The notes below the pieces were generated by a model. That model saw nothing but the letters and a program-made list of their open reading frames with translations. It searched no databases and had not been told where the DNA came from. Shown here piece after piece: positions 23,028-34,100 of a stretch of DNA of 64,000 bases. Location of the stretch: NCBI GenBank assembly GCA_010093685.1, contig MU006238.1, positions 314,129 to 378,128 of the forward strand, in the 5' to 3' direction. Position numbers and translations under genes: made by a program. The stretch's first letter is position 1, and every line of letters starts with the position of its first letter. Source of the stretch: Ophiobolus disseminans. Its lineage: Eukaryota > Ascomycota > Dothideomycetes > Pleosporales > Phaeosphaeriaceae.

Positions 23028-23617
23028 GGTGTCTGGAAGGTGAAAGGAACACCGCAAACAGAAACGAAAATTAACTGGTGGGTATCAAAAGAAAAGGTTG
23101 CAGCGCAATTGCAAATGGTGACTTCACGCGCAGAACACAATGACCTCGGTTTGTCTAAGATGGTTACCCGGCGCTAGCCCGCGGTGTGATGCTATTCGGA
23201 GCAGTGGGCCAGATCACGTGCTGAGCCCGCTCCGTAGCGCTAGCCTTTGCTCAGGGTTGGCGTTCGAGCATCGCGAACTTCAGACGCGACACCAACCCAT
23301 CGCATCCCCTCCGTCCCCACACTCTTTTGCATTCACCACAACTGCAATCACTCGGCGCATCCCCGTCAAGGTCGCGTCCTTAACTCCGCACTTGCGCCCC
23401 ACGTGACCTTTTGGCGTGCATCCCGCTCCAGCCAGCCCCCGACGCATCGCAAGTGTTGGTAAAAGTATCGAAGCTATGGCCGACGACGCGACTGCAAGCG
23501 CGAATGCGCAGGACCTAACACTGGGCGGAGAAGGTGTCACAGACATCAATGCTCTCGACCAAGGTACGTCAGTCAACTGCGCATCTCCTCGACCTCACCT
23601 GCTAGTCCCGGCGCAAC

Positions 23618-25877
23618 ATGGATCCGCCCTATCTCGACTTCAGCAACTACGACCCGATGCTTGTACCAGACGGCATCATGGGGCCCATCGCAACCTCGGA
23701 ACCTCCAAGCGCCGACTTTTTTGACACGTTCGTAGATACCAGCATGCTCGAAGAGCCCACCATCAAGCAATCGTCGCGCGAGGCCTCGACAGCCACCCCG
23801 GCGCCCGTGTCAGACAACCCTCTCGATGCGCCCGATGGCCCGCGACCAGACGCCGAAGATGCCGACGGCCAGGAGGACGAGGAGATGGGCGGCGTCGAGG
23901 ACACCAAGAAGGAAAAGGACGCCGACGGTGTTGAGATTGCAGACCCAGAGGCACAAGCAAAAGCAGATCTGCAGTCTGCCGCTCGCTCACACTTCGTCAC
24001 GCAGACTTATGCGACCATCATCCCGAGCTACGCGACGTGGTTCGACATGCGCTACATTGACTACCGCGAGCGCAAAGCCCTCCCCGAATTCTTCAACAAC
24101 CGTAATCGCAGCAAGACGCCCGCCGTGTACCGAGACTACCGCGACTTCATGATCAACACATACCGTCTGAACCCATCCGAGTACCTCACCGTCACGGCCT
24201 GCCGAAGAAACTTGGCCGGAGATGTTTGCGCAATCATGCGCGTGCATGCTTTCTTGGAGCAGTGGGGTCTGATCAACTACCAGGTATGCTGTTTACCGCT
24301 TACAACCCACCACGTATCTAACAATAGTACAGGTCGATCCTCAAGAGCGCCCGTCCAACATCGGCCCTCCATTCACCGGCCACTTCCGCGTCACCGTCGA
24401 CACGCCTCGAGGACTGCAGCCCTTCCAGCCGGGCCCGGGATCAAAAGTGATAGAGGGCAAGCAGCACGCCGGCACCGACCGCGCTGCGAGCCTACAACCC
24501 ACTGCGAAGAGCGAGACCAAGTCGCTCGCTGGTCGGAACATCTACGAGGCTAACGGCAAGGAGGCGTCGGCGGAGCCGAGGGCAGCCAATGGCGAGACAA
24601 TTCAAAATGGCAACTCAGCGGACGTCAAGGACCTCGAGGCTGCAGCAAAAGAGCCATTCAAGGTGATCAACTGCTTCAGCTGCGGCGTCGAGTGCACCCG
24701 CGTTCACTTCCACGAGACGAAGCCCTCCGAGCAATCCGGACAAGCCAAAACCGCGGGCGGCTTGAAGCGCGATCTATGTCCTAGGTGCTACGTAGAGGGC
24801 AACTTCCCTTCCGGCACTGTGAACACTGATTTCACCAAGATCGCAAATTTAGAGTACTCACCAGTGGCAGATACAGAAGAGAAGTGGACAGAAGAAGAGG
24901 TCCTCCTACTGCTTGAAGGACTAGAGGAGTTTGATGACGACTGGAACCGCGTTGCGGACCATGTTCAAACAAAGACGCGCGAGCAGTGTGTGATGAAGTT
25001 CCTGCAACTGGAGATCGAAGACAAATACATCGAAGCAGATGTGCCACAAACCGAGTCAGGGGCCCCTTCGACCAAGTTCCTGCGGGATCTGGAGTACCTC
25101 AGCGAAGGACGTATGCCGATACACCACGCAGACAACCCTATCCTGAGCGTAGTGAGCTTCCTCGCTGGTCTGGCACCCGCCAATGTCACCGGAGCCGCGG
25201 TAGCCTCAGGGCGTAGCGTCCACGAGATGAGGCGCATCCTCCAAGAGAAGATCAACAACACCCCCACTGCACCCTCAGAAAAGGGCAAGGAAAAGGAGGG
25301 CGGATCCGCTGTGTCATCAACAGAGATCAAGCCAGAAAGCGGGGACGCCATGGATGTCGATGCAGCGCAAGAATCTTCCGCCCTTGCCATCAAGGACTCC
25401 TCATCCACCGCCAACCCCCTCGTCACCCTTCCTTTCGCACTCTCCGCAGCTCGATCGTCCGCTCTAGCCTCGCACGAAGAACGCCACATCACGCGCCTCG
25501 TTTCGGGGACCGTAAACCTGCAACTACAGAAGCTGCAACTCAAGATGGCACACTTCAACGACTTCGAGAAGCTCCTCTCCGCCGAGCGCCGAGACCTGCA
25601 ACGACGCCGCCAACAGCTCTTCATGGACCGCCTCAACTTCCAAAGACGTGTCCGCGCAATGGAAGACGCGACGAAGAAGATCATTAGCCAGCTCGGCGGC
25701 CAAGGCTTACCCGGCTCACTGGGCCCCGAAGAAGCAATTGAGAAACTCACAGAGGCGATGCGCATGCACGGTGTTGGCAAAGGCGAGGAGAACATTGGCG
25801 TCAAGCAAGACAACGCCGATGCAGGTGTGCAGCCTCTCGGCGAAGGCGAGCAGGGCTACTCGAAGTTCGAAATCTAA
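23618..25877 (+). CDS. SWI/SNF-RSC subunit of the SWI3/RSC8 type (SWIRM-SANT)
   Basis: Chromatin-remodelling complex subunit, nuclear. Exons 23618-24283 and 24333-25877 (736 aa). Domains in order: acidic N-terminus; SWIRM (IIPSYATWFDMRYIDYRERK through DVCAIMRVHAFLEQWGLINY); the block VDPQERPSNIGPPFTGHFRV; a ZZ-like zinc motif (CFSCGVECTRVHFHE then LCPRCYVEGNFPSG); SANT (KWTEEEVLLLLEGLEEF to TREQCVMKFLQLEIED); then a C-terminal coiled coil (LLSAERRDLQRRRQQLFMDR). An upstream ATG at 23476 opens a frame that a GTACGT..CTAG intron would join out of frame to this one, so the first ATG of the main frame (MDPPYLDF) is used. The true N-terminus is uncertain. Confidence 0.93.
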
Positions 25878-26298
25878 GCACTTATCATCGTTGGCAGTCG
25901 GGTGTTGAATTTTTGTCGCAGTGGTACGTACGAAGGATGGATGAAGGGTGTTTTTGGCGTGATTTGGGGGCACACACGAATAGCATGGCATATTCTCGTC
26001 CTTGTTAGGTTTTCGTGCCTTGCAGCTTTTGGTTGTATAGTAGTCTTTGTTTTTCTTGGTAATTCACATCATGTTAGTCTATCAATTTGCGCAAACTGCT
26101 GTGCATGGTCTCATGTGTCCCGCCCCACTTCGCGTACGCACTTTTGGCTCGGGGATTGGACTAAGGGAGGGGTCAAGAATTAGGCCACGTCATCTGGAAT
26201 ATTTCTTACCCTCCCTTGCTGCACATGCTCCGCCTCCCAAGTTCAATGATACAGTATATAATATGGTTTATTTCAATGTTCGTCTAATTCATATCTGA
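25878..26298. other. Intergenic
   Basis: 3' region of the SWI3-type gene and the flank upstream of the tRNA-like unit. No gene seen. Confidence 0.4.
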
Positions 26299-26436
26299 GG
26301 GCCGGTAACTCAGTGGTAGAGGTTAGTACGCTCTTTACCCTTTTCTGGTCGCTAGTACTAACCCCTTCAAAGTGTAGGATTGCAGTTTCTATGACCGTTC
26401 ATCCCGAAGTCACCGGTTCGACTCCGGTTCGGCCCT
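26299..26436 (+). tRNA. tRNA-like Pol III unit, possibly tRNA-Cys(GCA), aberrant
   Basis: The two ends form a 7-bp acceptor stem (GGGCCGG at 26299-26305 with TCGGCCC at 26429-26435). An A-box-like TAACTCAGTGGTAGAGG follows the 5' strand. A perfect B box GGTTCGACTCC lies in a T arm with a 5-bp stem (ACCGG/CCGGT). A run of eight T follows (26439-26446), a Pol III terminator. The body is 138 nt, about 60 nt too long. A perfect 9-bp inverted repeat (GGTTAGTAC..GTACTAACC) lies just after the D arm. A 5-bp arm TAGGA/TTCTA encloses TTGCAGT, giving anticodon GCA with U33; T73 as discriminator also fits Cys. The extra bases are not at the usual intron site, so this may be a pseudogene or an unusual intron arrangement. 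Confidence 0.5.
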
Positions 26437-26438
26437 GA

Positions 26439-26446
26439 TTTTTTTT
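26439..26446 (+). terminator. Pol III T-run terminator
   Basis: Eight consecutive T immediately after the tRNA-like body, the expected Pol III stop. A second homopolymer pair (T10 then G11, 26453-26473) follows directly. Confidence 0.65.
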
Positions 26447-26845
26447 GTCATATTTTTTTTTTGGGGGGGGGGGTTTGAGAGGCATGGGGCGGGGGTGTTT
26501 ACCACCTAGGCTTTTGGCTCTTGGAAGAAAGAACCTCTGGTTTCTTCATTGTTTTGTCACAACCCCCGATGTCTTCGCTTGTAGCTTTTGGAATAAGGTA
26601 GAAAACCTCTTGGTGCATTGGAAAACCCGGGATCAGAGACGTGTAAGTAGCCCGTTTTTTCCTGGCTTTTCTGAGAGGGAGGGTCACAGTAGATGTCCAT
26701 GCTAACGGCTTGTAGTTGAGGCATTATTCATCGTGTGTATTTTGAACTACCACACCTCACGGAGACGACCCCTTTCAGACTATTACACAAAAGAACATTG
26801 GAAATACTGCAAATGTTAATACGCGAAAACAATGACCACCAAACC
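26447..26845. other. Intergenic with T10/G11 homopolymer
   Basis: No gene. It starts with ten T followed by eleven G (26453-26473) and otherwise holds the 3' flank of the minus-strand AAA ATPase gene. Confidence 0.45.
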
Positions 26846-29800
26846 TTAGTCATCGCTGGAACCATCCTCATCGGAGTCCGGAGTGGAGGCCAGCTTGCCC
26901 CAGTCATCGCTGATAACCTTGTCGACTCTTCTCACAGATCCACTCTTTTTGCCCTTGCGGCCTGCGTCATCTGACAAAGTGTTTAGTTGCAGCTGCTCTT
27001 TCCCTAGACCCTCCTCTGGAAAGAACCTCCTCGTGTCGACTGGAGCGCGCTTTTCCTCCTCCGAATCAACTTCCGAGTCATCTTCGTCGTCGTCTTCGAC
27101 TTGCACAGGCATGTGTCCACTACTCTTACGCTGTTTCTTGGTTTGTTCATACGATGTGTATGCCATGCCGTACTTGGATGAGGTCCCCCGGTCTTTGAAG
27201 TCGTCCAAACGGTTCTTCTTGTCCTTGGCATTGAACGAGTCGTCTTTGCGTACAGACACGAGATATTGATCGAACTTGGCACTAGCTTCGGCTACCTTCC
27301 TGAAGTGTTCGTCCCGGAGGCTGATGGCAAGCGGGTCCTTCAAGCCGTGTTTTTTCTGGAGGTCCATGGCGTCCCATTCGGCCAGGGCGATGGCGGTCTG
27401 GAAAGCGTTCTTGATTTGTCGACCATTCCAGATGCTTTTGTTGTTCTTACACGTCTTCCAGTGGCCCTTGGCGAAGTCCATAATCTCCCGGCTATCGAAT
27501 CGGACAGGTGGGACGGCAGACTTTCGACCACTTTTACTTTGCTTGGATTGAACGCTGTTGGCGCCGTACTCCCTCTCCAGACGCTTTAGGTTCATCTCCC
27601 AGATCAAAAGTGATCGCCTTCTATTCAGTGGAGGATAATAGAGACTGATGTGAATGCGCGACTTGATTGCCTCGTCGAACTGTCCCACACGGTTGGTGGT
27701 AAGGATAAGGACCCCGCTGTAGTATTCGAGAACTCTCAGGAAAACTACATCATGTTAGTCAACTGCTGGATAAGCATTGATATACCGGTGCGCCTACCTG
27801 AGACGAGACTGTTTTGCAGAATGTCACCCTTGGTGCGCTCCCCCAGGAACACATCAGCTTCGTCGAGCAACAGAACGCAACCCCATTTACGCGCGAGGTC
27901 AAAGTACGACTCTAGGTTTGTCTCCACTTCTCGGGGTGTCTGGCCACCGATATCGCCGCATGTAATTGGGAAAAGGGGACGGTTGGTGTGAGCAGCCACA
28001 CACTCTGCTGTGGAGGTCTTACCAACACCCGGAACACCATGGAGAAGGATGATGAGCCCTTTTCCCTTGCCTTTGACCAGGTCCATCTCGCGTGTAGCTC
28101 TGGCTTTCTTTCCGGTGGCTGATCGGGGCCCGCGAGCGTGCGTTTTGACGAGAGCACGGACAATCTGCTTATGGTCCTCAGGCAAAACCAGATCCTTGAA
28201 TCCATCGGATTCAGTCTGACTCTCCTTGATGTCTCGGAGGAGGTCTATGTCTAAGGGATCTGTTGTATGGTTACACCCGCGGTCACAGTCTTGCAAAAGA
28301 TTACTTACACCACTTGCGACTCAGTAGTACATAGCCATACATGCGATATGGTAGCAGCATGTGTCTGTCGTCTCCCAACCTCTTCTCCACGTCCTTGAAA
28401 AGAGCAGGATTGTCGTCCATGAACCTGGAGCGTCTGGCAAACTCGAAGGCGGCATCATCGAAAATGTAATTGACCCCTTGGCAGCTTGGACAGTTTGGAA
28501 CGGAGCAAGCAGCTCTGGTTTCCCGCGTCTCTTCTTCAACTTGCATAGTAATATAGTCGAAGATATTAACGGATCCTGGTGGCTGAAAGTTAGCCCGTGG
28601 GTGACTGAAATATCCGGAGACGTCTACTCCGCTGGACGGATTGTTCTTGAACGCCAACGCGAAATCAACGATGACATCGCCATCCACTACTTCACACCTG
28701 GTATACTGGTCCGGCAAGCTGTACCCACAGTACTGTTGATGGGAGACAGCAGCCAGCCTTTCAAATTTCTGGCCCCGTTCTACAAGCCTTCTTCTGGCCT
28801 TCTCTTCCTCCTCGGGTGTGAACATGCAGCTGATGGGCCTGACAGCCAGGTTCTTGATAGCCCGTGTTCCCTCGTAGGGCGAAATGAGGATCGTGATCGG
28901 GGCCGGCACGTAGTGGGTGCCATTGAAGTCTATGTGGAAACAATCGACAAAGAAGTCGGTGATTTTGAGCGTTTTTGACTCGGCCAGAAATTGGCCGTCA
29001 TGGTCGACATTCCTACGATGCGGTCGTCCACCACCCACCTGAAGCACGCGGTAAACCTGTTCTTTGTCGCCCTTTGGACAGACGATCTGTCCCGGTCGGA
29101 ATAGGTGCCAGAGATTCTCAAATGTGATACCGTACTCCTTGTCCATCACTTGCCGGCGGAACTCCATAATGTCGACAGCATCGTGATCAATGAAGTGTAA
29201 CAAGCAAGTCAACCCGACATGCAGCTTCTTGGCCACAAAGTACTTGTTTTGATCTTCGGCAGTCAAGCGCCTCTCCTCCTTTGACGGGGGATCCTCGTTT
29301 TCTTGTTCAGCTTTCTTGCAACTCTCGATGTATTCGGCGTGACGCTTTTTCTTCAAGTCTCTCAGTGTCTTGTAGGCCTCTTCGTTTCTCTGTAGGGACT
29401 CGTAGAACTCTTGTCGAAAGGGTACGACATTCTTGAAAGGACGCACAAATACATTTGTTTCAACACTCATTCGAGTTCCAGAGATCCTCCCGATCTCGTT
29501 GAGCAGTGTCGCGCTTGTGATGGCGAGCCTATCAGGCCTGGTAGCAATCAATTTCGGGACAATATTGGATATCGTCTCCAGTGGTATTGCTTGGTTGGGA
29601 TCGGCTGCGGCTGGCTTGACGGTTTCGGTAGACACTACGATCGATAGCTTGTGGCTGCGAGGGATGGCACTAATGATGCCGTATGTCTTCGCAAGCCCAC
29701 CCTTCAGCCAGTCGTCGGACGTCACGTACTTCATGTTCTCCGAGATAATGGTTGGCTGTTTCTTCCTGGTTTCCTCATGCGGAACCGCCTCATCGTCCGC

Positions 29801-30121
29801 AGTCTCTTCATCCGTGTCAAAGGCATCGTTATCAACAGGGCTATCATCTACAATAGCATCTACATGAAGCCCTACTACTCCGCTGACGGCTCTCACTTGG
29901 GCTTCCAAAGAATTCAGGCGCTCGGTGGTTGCTTTGAGTTGATCCGTCAGTTCGCGGGTAGTGGCGTTGCTATCGATGATTGTTCCATTCGCCAACCCAG
30001 CTTCGGAGTCGTGATCATTATTTGCCACATCTGAGGGCCCGTCGGTGACCATGTACTGTTCTCTGTCAATTTCTGCAGTCACGAGGGTTGAGGCCGCTGG
30101 GGCAGTGGTAGTATTGGACAT
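26846..30121 (-). CDS. AAA ATPase, fungal type with long N-terminal region
   Basis: Large AAA+ ATPase family common in filamentous fungi, of unknown client. Exons (minus): 28309-30121, 27798-28259 and 26846-27744 (3174 nt, 1057 aa). The N-terminal 600 residues include an acidic linker and a conserved block (FENLWHLFRPGQIVCPKGD, then YRVLQVGGGRP) typical of the DUF7025 module that precedes this AAA type. The AAA core has Walker A LLHGVPGVGKTST (about residue 680), Walker B CVLLLDEADVF, sensor ILTTNRVGQFDEAIKSRIH, then a C-terminal lid. The tail is acidic (DDDEDDSEVDSEEEK). Splices restore SRKW-YPLDIDLL and NSLVS-VFLRVLEYYSG. A longer start at 30145 (8 codons more) is possible. Confidence 0.92.
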
Positions 30122-30145
30122 GTCGCTCGTAATTCTAAGGCTCAA

Positions 30146-31494
30146 CCTAAATCTCAGTAAGGGGGAATTCGAACGTTTTTGTTCGGTAACTAGTAGTCAA
30201 AATGATAAGAAAGGAGATTCCGAGGTTCTTTAGGAAGATAGTTCAACATGACATGTCCTTGAGGCCTTGGATGAAGCCATCAGCCACCTCTAAGAAAGGA
30301 CATGCTTGGCTTACCGGATGAGTCCCAAAGCGGGGAGCCACGCTTGGGGTGTGTTTCAGCCTTCAAAGCTAAGGGTTCGAGTTCGAGTTCTAAATGCCTC
30401 TATTCTTGCACAGGGACCGTCTCTCGGAAATCCGATTGGTATAATAGATACAACCCTTGACCTTCGATGACCGATGAACGCATCCTGCGCACCGTCTCTC
30501 CGTGGGATCGCGACAACACCGCCCACGCATAAGGCTTAAAATGAATGTATTGCTAAATACTTCCTTTCCAATTGCCTAATACGTGGGTTGAAGCGGCAGG
30601 CGAACTCAGCGATAACTAAGTTGATGCACGGAAAGTTGGCTCAGCAGGATTTTTATTCGCCGTCAACTAACTGTGGTGGTTGCATGGCCATTGCAGAGTA
30701 TTTCTCGTTATGGTACACGACCTACGCTGCTCACCGGCCTGTGAAACCTTGATAGTAAGCCAACAGCCTTTCAAGGTTGACATAGCCCAGATGGTGAACC
30801 CTATGGATTCAACGCCGGACCAATAGAATTCCCTTCCAGGGCCTCCAGTATCGTTTTTCTACGGAAAGACCGTGCGAACGAGAGAATACGCGATAACACT
30901 GGAATGTTGTGGGACTTCAAGAGGGCGCAACCGGCGAGGCTGAACCTCCGCTTCCTCAATCATTAGCAGCGTAACAGTAATAGATGCATCGGTTAATCAA
31001 CCCATCGGAGGTAACTCACCGATCACAATAAGTATTGATTGATTGAGGTGAGTGCTACGGAGATAGGCATGGACAAATCGGTCCAACAGGGCACAATCAA
31101 CAAGGCTCAGTATTTGCATCGCCGGAAATGGGGGTTGGAGAGCATTTGCAAGCCACTAACAACGATGATGCAATTCTTCCAGCGAATACTTGCTGCACTC
31201 CTGCGCCACGGTACAACATCGCCGTTTGCAGGCACTCCTTCTTATCAGCAGGCCTACTCGTGTGGTACCAACGAGTGCTTACCGTCATACGGTTCAAGTC
31301 CAAGCCCGTACGCGCGGCACAGAGTGTCAGCGAAAGGCTTGATACGCCGTGGAGGAAACTATCATTTGGAAATAATGAGAGCTGACCGTGGAAGAAAAAG
31401 GAAGACTGGACACCGTACATGCTCCCTCCTCGAGTGCGCATCTCTCATCATCGCCATGTAGCTTCATTCTACATACTGAAAGTAGATATAAAAC
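30146..31494. other. Intergenic, AT-rich
   Basis: About 1.3 kb between divergent genes (AAA ATPase leftward, STAND-like rightward). Open frames near 31039-31461 lack motifs. No repeats of note seen. Confidence 0.45.
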
Positions 31495-33679
31495 ATGGGA
31501 AGCGTTCCACAGCTGCCGAGCTATGAGCAAGCTACTGCAGCCGGCGGGTTATTGCAGCAGAGCCGCCGAAGTGTTCACAGTTCCTCTGAAGTGGAGCACT
31601 TCATGAAAACAAAAGATAGTGGACTTGATGGTAGTATACACCCATCGTTGAACACACAAGTGACAGCCATCAAGTTTGACGCGGAAAAGGCTCTGTGGGT
31701 TACCGTGGGCAACAACGTTAACACCGGCGATGTTTCACAAGACCTCGAGTCCAAGAGCAAGCTTGATCCAAGAAGGCATAAATGGTCGCAAGACGAGTTG
31801 CCTAATGATCTGTGTTTGTATGGTCAGCTCTCAAACTTTTGTAGACAAAGTCCTGACAGCGTGTAGCAAAACACTTTTCAAAGATGTCCAGAAAGACGAA
31901 GATAACTTTCGCAATGCTGTTGCAACGTTTGAGCGTGAAGCTGAACCAAAGTACAAAGTCGGCATTGACTTGTCCAAGGCTCACTCCATTGATGATGTCC
32001 TCCAAACAGTCAGAGCTGCGCAGGAAGCATACAACGACAAGTCAATGAAGGGAATTTTTGCTCCGATTCGCAAAGCGTTTCGCAAGATCGGAACTCAAAA
32101 AGAAACCTACGCACGTTATCTTCAATTGGCCCCGGCTCAATCGGCATACTTCTCTCTTGTATGCGGTGGCGTCATGCTCCTATTGGAGGTATGTGACAAC
32201 AGTTGTTTACTATATGTATCTACTGACACATCAGCAGGCAGCTGGACGGTTGCAAGAGATCAACAACGATATCATCGAAGCTCTAGCAGACGTGCCAGTG
32301 CTAGTAGAAAAAAGCCAACGTTTGCTCGCCGCCTACCCCAAGTCCTTGAACATGCAAACCTCTTGCACTGTCATTTACAAAGAAGTTTTACTTGTCCTGG
32401 GCAACATACTCCAATTCTACCGCGAGCGTTGTGCTCCAAAAGCGTTAAAAGCTTTTGCGAAACAGTCCATGTTTCAACGAGACTTATCTGATAGACTCGT
32501 ACTGTTGAAACGCTACGCCAATGAAATTGAAGAGGAACGCAAAGTGTGTAGTGCAGAAACGTGCATGGACACTAATCGCACAACAAGAAGTACAAACTGT
32601 GTTGCGGAAGCGATTTACGAGAAACAGGGAATGACGCATGAGGAGGTCACCGAGATGCACGGGGAAGTCGTCGAGCTGCGGCTACAGGTCCAGGCGTTAA
32701 ACTGCATTTTCCGTCAGTTTCAAGCTAAGCCAGCCGCCTACGTATTGAGTAAATCAGGTCAGTACGCGGTCGAACGTCAAGAAGAAACCAGAAGTAACTT
32801 TCTTCCATAGAGACAGTAACATCGGATCGTGAGAGTCCTCCAGCTGAATCGCCATCGAAAGACATCCCATCACGGGGTGGAAACAAAGACCTCCGCAAAC
32901 AACTCATGAAACACTTCGGTTACCAACGCCGAGTAACGCGTAATAACCGACAAAGCAACATGTCCCAAATCATGTCCTTCACACGCGACGACCAAAATCG
33001 TACAGTTTACGTAATGCAATCACCAACGCTACAATCCTGGTTGAAAGAGACTCACTCCTCGGCTCTGTTAATCAACGGCAACATGCCCGGGTCCAGCACC
33101 CTCCGTACACCTATCAGCTTCGTATCCGCCAAGTTAGCGGATGCGTTGCGCCATTCGCACAAAAGGTCATCAGTTATCAATCTGCATTTCTTTTGCGGCG
33201 AGCACGAAAGCTGGAGAGAACATCCGGATAATGGACCTACTGCCGTTTGGAAGAGTCTTATCTCACAGCTGTTGTTGCAGTACGATCACCTCAGCTTTAC
33301 GGATCTTCGGAAACTGAGTAAAGTTGATGCTGATGATCTGAACGCATTAGCGCAAGCGTTCAGCAGTCTGCTGAAAGAACTACCGCTCGGATTTATGGTC
33401 TTTTGTATAGTGGACAGCGTGTCGTTGTATGATGACGAGCGGAGAAACGAAGTAGAGTCGCTAGTTGAAGTTCTAGTTGACTTGGTTCGGGCGTCGACTG
33501 CGACAAGATGCATCTTTAAGGTCTTGCTTACAGCGGCGACCCAGCTCAGGCTTGATGCTGTGGAGTATCTGGATGAGGAGGTTGAGATTTTGCAGGTGCC
33601 TGAGGCCGTGGAAAGAGGAGATGGGTTCAGCGATATGAAATGGGAAACGAGCGTGGGGCAGGAAATAAAGAATATGTAG
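31495..33679 (+). CDS. STAND-like/DUF7708-type protein with degenerate P-loop
   Basis: Exons 31495-31817, 31867-32188, 32238-32757 and 32811-33679 (2034 nt, 677 aa); all splices keep frame. The middle part (FRNAVATFEREAEPKYKV, YLQLAPAQSAYFSLVCGGV, then a long helical region) resembles the N-terminal helical domain found before NACHT/STAND modules in ascomycetes and labelled DUF7708; I am fairly but not fully sure. The last exon looks like the start of a nucleotide-binding module (LQSWLKETHSSALLINGN, VINLHFFCGEHESW, VWKSLISQLLLQYD, GFMVFCIVDSVS), but the expected P-loop GKS is replaced by MPGSSTL. There are no ankyrin or WD repeats. It is next to a HET gene. The acceptor of exon 3 is a CAGCAG tandem. 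Confidence 0.7.
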
Positions 33680-34100
33680 ATTGCGAAAATCGTAGCGTTC
33701 GGGAGACAATGTTAATCCAGTTGATCCCGCGCCATGACTTTATAGCTTTTGATGTTGTTGTTGTAGTTGTTGCTGCAGGTGCACTGTTGGCACGGGCCGG
33801 AGAAGATGACTCATCAGTCGCAGCCTTCCTGCTTCCGAGATTCAATGGCTCGGCTTTGTTATTTCATCCGCGGGCATTCTGTGCGCAACCTTTCTGGATC
33901 CTCAACTCATCTCGTGTGTTACTTTGATTTGTTCGTTCGACTCGTCGTGGCTGTTCCTGCCCTCGCACTTTGCTTGTTGTCATTGCTGTTGCCTTGCTGC
34001 CAGGGTTGCGTCTTCCTGGCTACCGGTAGTGCGGGGACACAGCGGTACTTCTCGGCTCGAGCTTGTCCGTGCTCCACCTTTCCAAACGCGTGCCCACACC

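Noticed and set aside
24965..25813. 282-codon minus-strand open frame
   Set aside because: Shadow of the SWI3-type gene.
33924..34100. N-terminal extension of the second HET protein
   Set aside because: Cys- and Leu-rich leader-like sequence; family members start close to the later ATG at 34101.
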